A stretch of DNA of 26,195 nt, taken from NCBI GenBank assembly GCA_038046485.1, contig JBBSWA010000065.1, positions 1 to 26,195 of the forward strand. The letters run 5' to 3'. Numbering within the stretch: the stretch's first letter is position 1; every line of letters begins with the position of its first letter. Position numbers and translations under genes: made by a program. The stretch comes from JBBSWA01 sp038046485 (GTDB lineage: Archaea > Nanobdellota > Nanobdellia > Woesearchaeales > SM23-78). Under the pieces are notes generated by a model that did not search any database, had not been told where the DNA came from, and saw nothing but the letters and a program-made list of their open reading frames with translations. Shown one piece after another: positions 1 through 7,439 of the stretch.

Positions 1-146
1 AACCTGCCATAGCCTATAGAAAGAACAGGGATTTATAAAGGATACGCCCCCTCGAACGACTTTCTTTAAAAAGCCTTATATTTTATGACTTTTTTATAAT
101 GGAAGACATATATATCTTGCCCCTTTCCCCCCATTAGGTGATGTAC

Positions 147-446
147 ATGAACAAAGGCATTCTTTTCGGATTCACGTTTTTGCTACTGATGGTAGCAGTT
201 ACAGCTTTAAGCGACTCACAGAGTTCCTTAAATGACTTACAAATAAAAAATATGGCCTTAAGCGACTCACAAATAGCACACATCACAAACCTGGTCAAAG
301 AAGCGGGCTGCCCGACTAATGATGCGTGGGGATATCATGGCCAATGCTTTGGCATCCCCGGAGTTGACTGCTGGCTCTGCTACTCCTGCTGGGGACCCTT
401 CTGCAGCGAACCCCGCTACTGCGGATGCGGACAATATGTATGCTAA
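147..446 (+). CDS. Small secreted cysteine-rich protein
   Basis: Hypothetical 99-residue exported protein. The N-terminus (MNKGILFGF then a run of L/V/A residues ending near VTA) is a Sec-type signal peptide. The mature part has a short repeated segment, ALSDSQ, twice about 16 residues apart. The C-terminal third holds nine cysteines, the last seven packed as CWLCYSCWGPFC...CGCGQYVC, which suggests a disulfide-bonded or metal-binding fold outside the cell. I chose the ATG at 147 because AGGTGAT (136-142), complementary to the archaeal 16S 3' end, lies just upstream; the longer frame starting with GTG at 138 would overlap that site. A TATA-like TTTATAAT sits near 93-100. No family recognised. 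Confidence 0.75.
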   Translation: MNKGILFGFTFLLLMVAVTALSDSQSSLNDLQIKNMALSDSQIAHITNLVKEAGCPTNDAWGYHGQCFGIPGVDCWLCYSCWGPFCSEPRYCGCGQYVC

Positions 447-499
447 TAACTATAAATACACTAACTTTTTTATAGGTTAAGTGATTTCCAGAGGTCAAT

Positions 500-949
500 A
501 TGCGAAGACTCACTAAAATAGTCTTAGGTGCCATTGCAGCACCAATCGTTTTAGGCTCAGCAGCACTGGGCTTGGCTTCTTTATTAAATGTGGGCTACCC
601 TGGCCCAGCAAAAGATAGTTCTGATGGTGTTAGAGTCACACTTGAATATGTTCGTAAAAATGCGAAACCATTCCCTGCAGCAGTTACCGATCCGATGCTT
701 AAAGCTCTTCAAGACCATTATGAGCTACGCAGCGTTCCACTGCCACAGGAAGTTCAGGGCAACGAGCGAAGAACCCAACTATTTTCTAACGAAATATTAA
801 CAGGTCTTGGCCGAGAATATGACTGCCAAGCCATGATCAAACCCGGATTTGATGAACGAGGTGCCACTAGCAATGGCTATGTCACCATAGCATACTATAA
901 AAGTAGCTGTAAAGAGGCTGTGCCTCCAAGTATAACTACTGGAATCTGA
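500..949 (+). CDS. Hypothetical protein with N-terminal signal/anchor
   Basis: 149 residues, unrecognised. Residues 1-30 are positively charged at the start (MRRLTK) and then hydrophobic (IVLGAIAAPIVLGSAALGLASLL), so the protein is exported or membrane anchored with the remainder outside. Two cysteines (DCQAM and SSCKE) could pair. The start is supported by GAGGTC (491-496) a few bases before the ATG, and a TATA-like ACTATAAATA lies near 449-458. It follows the Cys-rich secreted gene in the same direction with a 53-nt gap. Function unknown. Confidence 0.65.
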   Translation: MRRLTKIVLGAIAAPIVLGSAALGLASLLNVGYPGPAKDSSDGVRVTLEYVRKNAKPFPAAVTDPMLKALQDHYELRSVPLPQEVQGNERRTQLFSNEILTGLGREYDCQAMIKPGFDERGATSNGYVTIAYYKSSCKEAVPPSITTGI

Positions 950-984
950 GAATATATTTAAAGAACTCTCGTCTATTAGCCCTT

Positions 985-1386
985 GTGAAAATCGTCAATG
1001 CCTTGGTTCTTAGCCAAGATAAATTCTTAACTGTCAAACGCGGCAAAGAGCCCTGGAAAGGCATGTATGACCTTCCCGGAGACCATGTGGAAGAAAGTGA
1101 GACTGAAATTGAAGCATTGAAAAGAGAACTAAAGGAAGAAACGGGTTTTCTTATTGCTGTGGATGAAAGCAATTACCTTGGAACCTGGTCGATCAAACAA
1201 GACCTGAATGAAGTCTCTATCTACATGGCAAAGATTGTTGGAGGCCACGAATGTCAACAAGCTGAAGAAGTCGAAGAGATTGAATGGCTGACGCTGGAAG
1301 AGTTCGTCGAAAACCTTAAAGAGCAGGATTTCCCAGAAGAAGGGGTTCAGATATTACGTGAAGTAATACCTAAAGTTATAAGATAA
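985..1386 (+). CDS. Nudix hydrolase
   Basis: 133-residue single-domain Nudix protein; family members hydrolyse nucleoside diphosphates linked to another moiety. The Nudix box lies at about residues 32-54: the catalytic core RELKEETGF matches RE-U-x-E-E-x-G-U. The usual glycine opening the box is replaced by Asp (PGDHVEESE instead of GGxVExGE), which is tolerated in some subfamilies but is a deviation. GTG is the start. An A/T-rich TATA element (ATATATTTAAAG, about 952-963) lies about 25-30 nt upstream, consistent with a leaderless transcript. Substrate cannot be read from the sequence. Confidence 0.9.
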   Translation: MKIVNALVLSQDKFLTVKRGKEPWKGMYDLPGDHVEESETEIEALKRELKEETGFLIAVDESNYLGTWSIKQDLNEVSIYMAKIVGGHECQQAEEVEEIEWLTLEEFVENLKEQDFPEEGVQILREVIPKVIR

Positions 1387-1507
1387 ATACGGCTACCTGA
1401 TACTCAAAAACCTTACTTTCTAGCGCGAAAGCCCTGCTTTTCATTTGAACCCTGTTGCGAGCTGATTTGAAGATCAAGTTTATAAAGATAAAGGGAAACT
1501 GCGAGAG

Positions 1508-2167
1508 ATGATATCCACCATAAAACCTGGATACTTAAGATTAATTTCTGAATTAGAAAGAAGAGTAGCTCCCCACTTTAGCAGCCACCATCTAGACTAT
1601 TACAGTGGCAAATACCCTTGGGCGGGATCCATCACAAACCATAAGCCTGAATGCCAAGTTCTTGCGTTCGACCCTCGATGGGACACCGAGACCTGGAGAA
1701 CCCAATCAAGGCGTATGGCAATGAAAGTCCTACATGCACTTGAAGCTCTTGGAGCAGAGCGAAAAAAAGACCCTAACCCAAATTATACCTGGACTTCAGA
1801 TCTAAATGTGGTGAAAGGAAAAGCACCCTTTACAAGCGCAAGCGCCTTCTTCAAATTCAATACTCAATTGGAAAAGCTATTTGAAGGAGTTTTACCCTTA
1901 TTGGCTGCAGAAGGCGTACTGTCTGTTATCGATTATGACCTGGTCGGCATGAGCCAAGAAGAATTCTTAACTCGATTCCGCGCCCAAGCCGAACTGGATG
2001 AAATACGAACCTTTGGATTTGAAGAAGCGTATAGAACCTACACCCGAGTTGGGCTTGAAAACTGCATCCAAATCGGAGAAGCCCATGGATTAAAAACGAT
2101 TGAACGAGAACGTTTCCTAGGACAATATTTTATCTGGGTAGGAGCGAACCATTCAGAAAGGAAATAA
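1508..2167 (+). CDS. Hypothetical protein
   Basis: 219-residue soluble protein of no recognised family, with no signal peptide or membrane span. A TATA box (AGTTTATAAAGATA, about 1479-1492) fits a leaderless ATG at 1508. Codon use resembles its neighbours and the frame is long, so it is probably a real gene. Its stop codon lies one base from the 3' end of the convergent tRNA-Gly gene, so the two transcripts must end very close together. The 121-nt gap before it (1387-1507) holds a short GC-rich hairpin (CTTTC/GAAAG, about 1418-1433) that may terminate the Nudix gene. Confidence 0.65.
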   Translation: MISTIKPGYLRLISELERRVAPHFSSHHLDYYSGKYPWAGSITNHKPECQVLAFDPRWDTETWRTQSRRMAMKVLHALEALGAERKKDPNPNYTWTSDLNVVKGKAPFTSASAFFKFNTQLEKLFEGVLPLLAAEGVLSVIDYDLVGMSQEEFLTRFRAQAELDEIRTFGFEEAYRTYTRVGLENCIQIGEAHGLKTIERERFLGQYFIWVGANHSERK

Positions 2168-2168
2168 A

Positions 2169-2274
2169 TACGGCAGCCGGGACTTTCGCCCAAAAAATGA
2201 GGTTCGAACCCGGATTACAAGCTCATTCCGAATGACATGGGAAGCTCGTGTCCTAACCGTTGGACGACTGCCGT
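2169..2274 (-). tRNA. tRNA-Gly(CCC) with two introns (37/38 and T-loop 59/60)
   Basis: On the minus strand the acceptor arms ACGGCAG and CTGCCGT (plus discriminator A) pair over 7 bp. The D stem is GTCC/GGAC. The anticodon stem is CGAGC/GCTTG with loop TTCCCA..A, giving anticodon CCC. A 14-nt intron (2224-2237) interrupts the loop at the canonical position 37/38. The T stem CCGGG/CCCGG is closed by TTCGAA..T interrupted by a second, 20-nt intron (2183-2202) at about position 59/60. Removing both gives a normal 72-nt tRNA. A TATA box (GTTTTAAATC on the minus strand, about 2302-2312) lies about 30 nt upstream. Intron borders may shift by a base or two. Confidence 0.88.
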
Positions 2275-2351
2275 ATACCCCTAAAGAACTTTGAACGATT
2301 TAAAACAATTGTGTAACTACATTTATATATTACAACATCTTACCTACTCAC

Positions 2352-2813
2352 ATGACCCTTGGCATTACTGTCGAAGAAGTCATGACCACGACTGTTCTCT
2401 GCGCCGAACCGGGCGTCAAACTCGTCGACTGCGCCAAACTCATGGCTGAAAAAAAGGTCGGCAGCATTGTCATCTGCACTGAAAAAGACCGAGTGATCGG
2501 CATTCTTACGGAACAAGATCTTGTCCGAAAGGTCATGGCGAAGAACATAGATCCCCATTCTACTCTTGTCACCCAGATCATTCCTAGAAAAATCATTACG
2601 ATTACACCTGAAAAAGACCTCTATGAGGCTATGGTTTTGATGCAACAACATAACATCAAACACCTCCCAGTGGTCAATAAAAAGGGAGACTTAGAAGGTG
2701 TTATTAGCTTCAAAGATGTCATCCGCGTAGAACCTGGGCTTATAGAGATTAACCATTTTAAAGAAAAACTGACCGAAGAACAACAACACGTTGTTTTCCC
2801 CAGCGAATTCTAA
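2352..2813 (+). CDS. CBS-domain pair protein
   Basis: 153 residues made of two tandem CBS domains (about 8-62 and 74-130) with a short acidic tail. Typical CBS signatures are visible: VEEVMTTTVLC, GSIVICTEKDRVIGILTEQDLVRKV, then a second set ending HLPVVNKKGDLEGVISFKDVI. Such stand-alone pairs bind adenosine nucleotides and act as energy or ligand sensors in the cytoplasm. There is no fused effector domain, so the partner is unknown. TATA (TTTATATATTAC, about 2322-2333) precedes the ATG with no Shine-Dalgarno, consistent with leaderless expression. Confidence 0.93.
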   Translation: MTLGITVEEVMTTTVLCAEPGVKLVDCAKLMAEKKVGSIVICTEKDRVIGILTEQDLVRKVMAKNIDPHSTLVTQIIPRKIITITPEKDLYEAMVLMQQHNIKHLPVVNKKGDLEGVISFKDVIRVEPGLIEINHFKEKLTEEQQHVVFPSEF

Positions 2814-2849
2814 GAAACAAAATTATCATACAAGACTAAGCGTCCTGAA

Positions 2850-2872
2850 GTTCGGATTTATAGAATCCGAAC
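2850..2872. terminator. Stem-loop between convergent genes
   Basis: A perfect 9-bp stem GTTCGGATT/AATCCGAAC with 5-nt loop TATAG, placed between the convergent CBS and MIP18 genes. T-rich stretches flank it (AAGTTTTTAC on the plus side), so it could end transcription from either side. Archaeal termination depends mainly on U-tracts, so the role is an inference. Confidence 0.5.
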
Positions 2873-2897
2873 GTTCTGAACTTAAGTTTTTACAAAC

Positions 2898-3335
2898 CTA
2901 AGAAACACCTAGTAACATCTTTACTTCATCACTGGGCTTCCAGGGAGGGTCAAAGACCACATCGATGTTCACCTTAGATAAGTTTAACTGAGTGGAGACT
3001 TTATGCTTGACTTCTTCTAGCAAATAAGGACCATAAGGACAGGCGGGAGTGGTGAACGTCATTGAAATATCGACTCCTTTAGGAATGAGATGGATGTCAT
3101 AGATCAGACCTAAAGTGTAAATGTCAAGACCGAGTTCTGGATCCATACACTGTTTTAAGACGGCAATCACATGATTCTTAGTCAAAGCACCTTTTAATTT
3201 AGGCGTTGTTGATAGTTTTTTTACAGGCTTTTTAGAGGGTTTAACTTGCTTTTTTACGGACCTAGAAGGCTTCACTTTCTTTTTTACTAGCTTCTTAGAC
3301 ACTTTTACCCTCTTTTTAACTGCCTTCTTTGCCAT
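2898..3335 (-). CDS. MIP18/DUF59 family protein with Lys-rich N-terminal tail
   Basis: 145 residues. The C-terminal ~95 residues form a MIP18-type (DUF59) domain: MDPELGLDIYTLGLIYDI, then MTFTTPACPYGPYLLEEV with the conserved cysteine motif, then VVFDPPWKPSDEV. This family (SufT, PaaD, CIA2-like) works in iron-sulfur cluster assembly or maturation. The first ~50 residues are almost only K, V, S and P in repeats such as VKPSKKPVKK, resembling histone H1 tails; this is an unusual addition. I start at the ATG at 3335 because a TATA-like box lies about 28 nt upstream; a longer frame to 3416 would overlap the upstream gene. Confidence 0.85.
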   Translation of the reverse strand: MAKKAVKKRVKVSKKLVKKKVKPSRSVKKQVKPSKKPVKKLSTTPKLKGALTKNHVIAVLKQCMDPELGLDIYTLGLIYDIHLIPKGVDISMTFTTPACPYGPYLLEEVKHKVSTQLNLSKVNIDVVFDPPWKPSDEVKMLLGVS

Positions 3336-3375
3336 AAAAACAAGAAAGAGAGGAGGGAATAAAAAGGTTTCGACC

Positions 3376-4368
3376 CTACACTTCAAACAGGTTACCGCCC
3401 CAGACGTAGCTTCCACCTACCCCCACTGTTAATACATAAGAACCTCTTGCTGAGTCTGAATCTCGCAATTGCAACTGCTCTGAACGAACCAAGTGATCCA
3501 AGGCAATTGGAATGGAAGCACTTGAATTATTCCCGACCTTCTCAATTGCATTCACCACCCTTTCCTTAAGAGGGGACTGCAATCGCTTTGCGAAGCCTTC
3601 TGTGATACGTCCATTTGCTTGATGCGGGATCACAAATTCTACATCTATTGGATAGATATTATAATCTTTCGCCTTTTCTAGCAATACCTCTGAAGAGTTT
3701 ACCAAGGCATTTATGGCTTGAGGAAGCACTCGTGGACCTCCGTTCATCCGAATCTTTCCGCCTTCCACATAACTAATTGCATTAAACCGACCCTCTGAAG
3801 CATCCGCGGCAAAGTGAGAATCGTAATAAGAATTCTTTTCATGTGACAGGACAAGTGCACCGGCCCCATCGCTAAACAAAACAGCCGTCTTAGGATCTGC
3901 GAAATCCACATGCAATGATAAGACTTCTGAAGAAACAACTAAAATATATTTATACCGACCGGATTTATCATGCGCTGCATCCAACGCTGTAACAAAGCCG
4001 CGGCAGGCATCCTGTACATACATTCCCGTAAGATTCGGAGCACCCAGATGATAAGCTATTTGCTGATGAAGCGGAGGCACAGTGTTATCCCTCCCTGAGA
4101 GCATCGAACTTGAAGTGACTATAAATTCGACATTAGAAGGCTGCAGTCCAGCCATATGTAAGGCGTTCTTTGCTGCCTGAACACCCAACGAAGTAACGGA
4201 TCCTTTATCTCCCACAAAACGCCGCTCTCGAATCCTTGTAACACCAAAGGCCCAGGTATCAAAATCACCTGACTTATGATCATAATTTGTGACCATGCCT
4301 TCTAGCCCTTTATTGGTAATAACCCTTTCCGGCAAGGCACTCCCTGTGCCCAAAATGCGAATACCCAT
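3376..4368 (-). CDS. 3-oxoacyl-ACP synthase III (KAS III/FabH-like)
   Basis: 330-residue thiolase-fold condensing enzyme. The KAS III catalytic triad is complete: Cys122 in QDACRGF, His249 in IPHQANGRI, Asn280 in VGNNSSAS. The N-terminus (MGIRILGTGSALPERVITN) and C-terminus (GVGGSYVWGG) are typical of FabH. Family members condense an acyl thioester with malonyl-ACP/CoA or form related C-C or ester bonds. Archaeal HMG-CoA synthase is a relative, but it carries a catalytic Glu in place of this Asn-based malonyl chemistry, so KAS III is the better call. TATA CCTTATAAAAG (about 4391-4401) fits a leaderless start at 4368. Confidence 0.9.
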   Translation of the reverse strand: MGIRILGTGSALPERVITNKGLEGMVTNYDHKSGDFDTWAFGVTRIRERRFVGDKGSVTSLGVQAAKNALHMAGLQPSNVEFIVTSSSMLSGRDNTVPPLHQQIAYHLGAPNLTGMYVQDACRGFVTALDAAHDKSGRYKYILVVSSEVLSLHVDFADPKTAVLFSDGAGALVLSHEKNSYYDSHFAADASEGRFNAISYVEGGKIRMNGGPRVLPQAINALVNSSEVLLEKAKDYNIYPIDVEFVIPHQANGRITEGFAKRLQSPLKERVVNAIEKVGNNSSASIPIALDHLVRSEQLQLRDSDSARGSYVLTVGVGGSYVWGGNLFEV

Positions 4369-4401
4369 ACATTAAGAAAAGCCCCTGTCTTTTATAAGGA
4401 T

Positions 4402-4962
4402 TTACCCTGACTTTTTAAAGTCCGCAACGGAGACGCACTCAGAATTGAACATGAGGTTTTGAATGTCCTTAAACGTGAACTCATCGGTTTCCTTGCTATC
4501 GGAAGCACACGCATCCCTGATGATCGTGATTTTATAACTGCGCTGATAACCATCGAAAGCTGTGGTTCGAACACACGTATTGGTCATAATACCACAGAGA
4601 ATGAGCTCGTCTATATGCATTTTCTTCAGAAGCTCTTCTAAGTTCGTACCTAAAAAACAGCTAAACTTGTTCTTTTGCAGAACGACCTCTGAAGTCAATG
4701 GTCGGAGTTCAGACATGAGTTCTGCGCCTTTCGTACCCTCCACCATGTAGGAGACATCCTCTGGCTGAAACCTTTCGCGATCCGAGCCGTCTGCTTTTAA
4801 GACATGTTTAACCCAAATGACTGGAATGGAATGTTGACGTGAGAAAAGAACTAAGTCGTTGATATTCATCACTAGATCCTTGAAATCATCACCCAGATAC
4901 AACGGGGAATTCGGGTCGCGCCACTCCTCCTGAACGTCGATAACGAGGAGAGCTTTGGGCAT
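4402..4962 (-). CDS. Isochorismatase-like cysteine hydrolase
   Basis: 186-residue member of the isochorismatase/nicotinamidase superfamily. The catalytic triad is visible: Asp9 in LLVIDVQ, Lys97 in VLQKNKFSCF, Cys130 in GIMTNTCVRTTAFDG. The cis-peptide region GIMTNTC is typical. Substrate could be nicotinamide or another amide; the sequence does not decide. Its TATA (TTTTTTAAATAG on the minus strand, about 4981-4992) overlaps the left copy of the 24-bp repeat that flanks the neighbouring toxin-antitoxin cassette. The original promoter of this gene therefore lay within or just after the pepE 3' end. Confidence 0.9.
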   Translation of the reverse strand: MPKALLVIDVQEEWRDPNSPLYLGDDFKDLVMNINDLVLFSRQHSIPVIWVKHVLKADGSDRERFQPEDVSYMVEGTKGAELMSELRPLTSEVVLQKNKFSCFLGTNLEELLKKMHIDELILCGIMTNTCVRTTAFDGYQRSYKITIIRDACASDSKETDEFTFKDIQNLMFNSECVSVADFKKSG

Positions 4963-4986
4963 GATTCAAAGAATCTGACTCTATTT

Positions 4987-5010
4987 AAAAAACTTCTCCG
5001 CACCGTTGAA
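4987..5010. repeat. Left 24-bp direct repeat of TA cassette (copy of pepE 3' end)
   Basis: Identical over 24 bp to 5635-5658. Read on the minus strand it encodes FNGAEKFF in the pepE frame, followed by AAA TAG, so it appears to keep the original end of pepE (…FFK-stop). Confidence 0.9.
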
Positions 5011-5051
5011 AGCCCGATATATTTAAATACAAACCTGGCTTTATCCCCTCT

Positions 5052-5288
5052 ATGACTGGAAGAATCGTTTTGGATCCAAAGATCCTGGCTGGAAAACCGA
5101 TCGTAAAAGGCACCCGGATATCAGTAGAATTCATCATGGAACTCCTATCCACCGGAATGACCACAGAGAAGATACTCAAAGAATATCCTCATCTCAAAGA
5201 AGAAGATGTCCTTGCTGCCTTGGAATACGCTACCCGTACGCTTAGACATGAAGAAGTCTATCCTACCGCTAAACTCGCCAGCCTATGA
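5052..5288 (+). CDS. DUF433 antitoxin-like protein
   Basis: 78-residue DUF433 protein. The family signature is clear: RIVLDPKILAGKPIVKGTRISVEFIMELL, followed by the helical part EKILKEYPHLKEEDVLAALEYA. DUF433 proteins are VapB-like antitoxins with a helix-turn-helix-like core, usually paired with a DUF5615 PIN-like protein, exactly as here: the downstream gene overlaps by four bases (ATGA). TATA TATATTTAAATA (about 5016-5028) gives a leaderless start and lies inside the cassette, so the pair brings its own promoter. Confidence 0.92.
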   Translation: MTGRIVLDPKILAGKPIVKGTRISVEFIMELLSTGMTTEKILKEYPHLKEEDVLAALEYATRTLRHEEVYPTAKLASL

Positions 5289-5629
5289 AATTCTTAACCG
5301 ATGAAAATATCGCTTCCCATGTTGTTTTGAAACTTAGACAAGCAAACTACGACGTCAAAGACGTTAAGGAAGAAGCCTTACGTGGCCTATCTGACAAAAA
5401 GCTATTGGAACTTTCTTATAAAGAGAAGCGGGTTCTTCTCAGCCATGATAAGGACTTCATTCACCTTCCAGCCCGCGTCAAACATAATGGAATCATTATC
5501 ATTCGCCTTCAATGGCAAACCCCTGAAAGTGTCTCTCAACGACTCCTCCACTTACTTCGTTCCAGCCTCCGACGAAAGCTTGCCAACCGAGTTACACTGC
5601 TGACAGACACTCGCGTCGTGCTCCGTTAA
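5285..5629 (+). CDS. DUF5615 PIN-like toxin
   Basis: 114 residues of the DUF5615 (Mut7-C-like, PIN-like) family. It shows FLTDENI at the N-terminus and LLSHDKDFIHL at mid-protein, supplying the acidic residues expected of a PIN-type nuclease (Asp6, Glu7, and the Asp residues of HDKDF). Partner of the DUF433 protein, overlapping it by 4 nt. It very likely acts as an RNase toxin; this is inferred from family and context. Its stop codon (5627-5629) overlaps the stop codon of the convergent pepE gene (5626-5628). Confidence 0.9.
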   Translation: MKFLTDENIASHVVLKLRQANYDVKDVKEEALRGLSDKKLLELSYKEKRVLLSHDKDFIHLPARVKHNGIIIIRLQWQTPESVSQRLLHLLRSSLRRKLANRVTLLTDTRVVLR

Positions 5630-6288
5630 TGATCAAAAAACTTCTCCGCACCGTTGAAGAACAAGGGCTTTCCTGTGCCGACGATCTTATATTTGCCATC
5701 TTTGACTACGATGGCTTGCTGATCGGTTAAGGCCACGATTGGATATTTTGTCTTCTTTGACTCCTTTTCGATGAGAGCGCAATGCCTTTCGCCGTAATGA
5801 GGAAAGATCATAAATGGAACAAGGTTCATTGCAGAGAGATCTTTCAATCCAACCACATCCGTATCGATGTTCTTCCAACCTGCGACTTCAATCGACGGTC
5901 CTGCAATGATGCTTCCAGCACTAACACCTAGATAGATCTTACCCATGCCCAGCAAAGGCTCGATGAAACGATCGAAACCAGACTTGCGAATCCAATCCAA
6001 TAGGTAAAATGTATTGCCACCATTTGTGTAGATGACATCACAGAATGAGAGGCGACCGAACAACTCCTCTAACTGACAGGTTTTTAGATCGACTTCCTCC
6101 ACTTGAAACCCGATTTCTTTCAGTTGATCAATCATCAGATGGACATATGTTTTGTCTTCTTCTGGATCGGCTGCCGTCGGGATGAAGGCCACTTTGCAAT
6201 CCTTGGGCTTCTTAGGAAGTAGCTGGAGGAAATAATCTCTGGTTTCTAGAGGAAGGCCGGCGGACGTGAGGAAAAGAGTGCGAGGCAT
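5626..6288 (-). CDS. pepE: Peptidase E-like (S51) serine peptidase
   Basis: 220-residue S51 peptidase. The nucleophile elbow GVSAGS holds Ser123 and the upstream YTNGGNTF loop is conserved; His164 in FPHYGER is a candidate catalytic His. Family members cleave N-terminal Asp dipeptides; related cyanophycinase-like enzymes cannot be fully excluded. TATA CTTTTTAAAG (about 6310-6319) fits a leaderless start. The last residues (…AEKFFDH) have been altered by insertion of the TA cassette; the left repeat still encodes the probable original ending AEKFFK-stop. The change touches only the extreme C-terminus, so activity is probably retained. Confidence 0.9.
   Translation of the reverse strand: MPRTLFLTSAGLPLETRDYFLQLLPKKPKDCKVAFIPTAADPEEDKTYVHLMIDQLKEIGFQVEEVDLKTCQLEELFGRLSFCDVIYTNGGNTFYLLDWIRKSGFDRFIEPLLGMGKIYLGVSAGSIIAGPSIEVAGWKNIDTDVVGLKDLSAMNLVPFMIFPHYGERHCALIEKESKKTKYPIVALTDQQAIVVKDGKYKIVGTGKPLFFNGAEKFFDH
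5635..5658. repeat. Right 24-bp direct repeat of TA cassette (in pepE)
   Basis: Second copy of the 24-bp repeat at 4987-5010. It lies inside the coding end of pepE (codons FNGAEKFF on the minus strand). Beyond it the cassette supplies the new last codons and stop (D-H-stop). Confidence 0.9.
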
Positions 6289-6320
6289 ACGAAAAGAGAT
6301 TACTTATTCTTTAAAAAGAT

Positions 6321-7439
6321 TCACTGCACTTGATGAATATTTCCGTCCTTAAACACGACAGGATACAACGGCATCTCGACTTTACGGCCTTCTAAGTTGT
6401 ATTCCCCTGCAGCCCCTTTGAAAACACCATAACCTGAGAAGGTTTTGACAAAGTCCTTTGCATTTGGGTTTTTCTTTAACACGGCAACGATGGCATAGAG
6501 GCTGTCATATCCTAATGCATTATACGCTAAGGTGTTCTTCTCTAGAGGAATACTGCCTTGGATCTTGCTGCGGAAATTGGTGTTTTCTACTGAAGCGGGA
6601 ACTGAGACGGGCGGGGCAGTGAGATGAACTCCCTCAAATACCTCACTTTGATAGATCAGGTTACCTCCGATCGATACGACATTCGCATACGCGATGAGTT
6701 CGCTGTCTGTAGACTTCAGATGCTGCAAAATAGGGACTGTGTTGATGGCAATGATGTAAATGGCTTGTGGGTTTTCTTTTTCTATTTTCAAAATAGGGGT
6801 TGAATAATCGGTGAGGTCTCCATCAAACACCTCTACGGCTGAGATGGTTATTCCTCTTGACTTGGCTTCGACTACAAAGCCTTCCATACTTGCCTTGCCA
6901 TACTCTGAATTGATGTAAATCACACCTACTTTGTTGATGTTGTTTTTTTTCATATCATCTACAGCTAACTTGGCCTCTTGCTTGGCCGTAGGGAAAAAAA
7001 TAACGGCGTTGTCGTTTACTGCGGTTACGTCTGCGTAAATCATGGAAGCGAATACAGGAATTCCGGCCTCCTTTGCAAGAGGAGCCATGCTCATGGTGGC
7101 CGTGGACATCGTAGAAAGGATCAAATCTGGGTGTCTTAACTCTAATGCATGAAATACTGAAACTCCTTCTTTAGGCGAATTTTGATTGTCTTCCACAAAT
7201 AACTCCAACTTTTTTCCATTGATGCCCCCTTGGGCATTGATTTCTTTATAGGCAAAGTCAACTCCTTGAAAATAGGGTGCCCCCAGATGAGCACCGGAGC
7301 CTGTTAATGGGACAGAAACACCTATTTTTATGGTCTCTTGTGCTTCTTTCTGTGTGCATGAGATGAGCAAGAGAAATAGAACTACGCAAAGGGAAAGGTA
7401 TTTCATACAAGAGAAAGAAAGACCCTTTTTTATATACAT
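6321..7439 (-). CDS. ABC-type substrate-binding lipoprotein (Peripla_BP_6, branched-chain amino-acid type)
   Basis: Extracellular solute receptor of the LivJ/Peripla_BP_6 family. The signal peptide ends in a lipobox, LLISC, so the mature protein would be lipid anchored at Cys. Then come IKIGVSVPLTGSGAHLGAP, FVEDNQNSP and GVIYINSEYGK, typical for this fold. I use the ATG at 7439 because the TATA box at about 7463-7475 lies about 28 nt upstream; the ATG at 7406 (MKYLSLC) is the alternative and gives a more compact signal peptide. No permease or ATPase genes lie nearby. It faces a TrmB-type regulator across a 54-nt promoter region, suggesting local control. Confidence 0.88.
   Translation of the reverse strand: MYIKKGLSFSCMKYLSLCVVLFLLLISCTQKEAQETIKIGVSVPLTGSGAHLGAPYFQGVDFAYKEINAQGGINGKKLELFVEDNQNSPKEGVSVFHALELRHPDLILSTMSTATMSMAPLAKEAGIPVFASMIYADVTAVNDNAVIFFPTAKQEAKLAVDDMKKNNINKVGVIYINSEYGKASMEGFVVEAKSRGITISAVEVFDGDLTDYSTPILKIEKENPQAIYIIAINTVPILQHLKSTDSELIAYANVVSIGGNLIYQSEVFEGVHLTAPPVSVPASVENTNFRSKIQGSIPLEKNTLAYNALGYDSLYAIVAVLKKNPNAKDFVKTFSGYGVFKGAAGEYNLEGRKVEMPLYPVVFKDGNIHQVQ

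Noticed and set aside
1387..1507. Possible tRNA fragment or split tRNA half: TACGGCTACC near 1388 resembles the nearby tRNA-Gly end, and TTCAAAT occurs on the minus strand.
   Set aside because: No complementary acceptor arm or T-stem partner can be found on either strand, so no tRNA half can be assembled.
2340..2663. Minus-strand open frame of 107 codons inside the CBS gene.
   Set aside because: Lies fully antisense to a clear CBS-pair protein and shows no domain or promoter.
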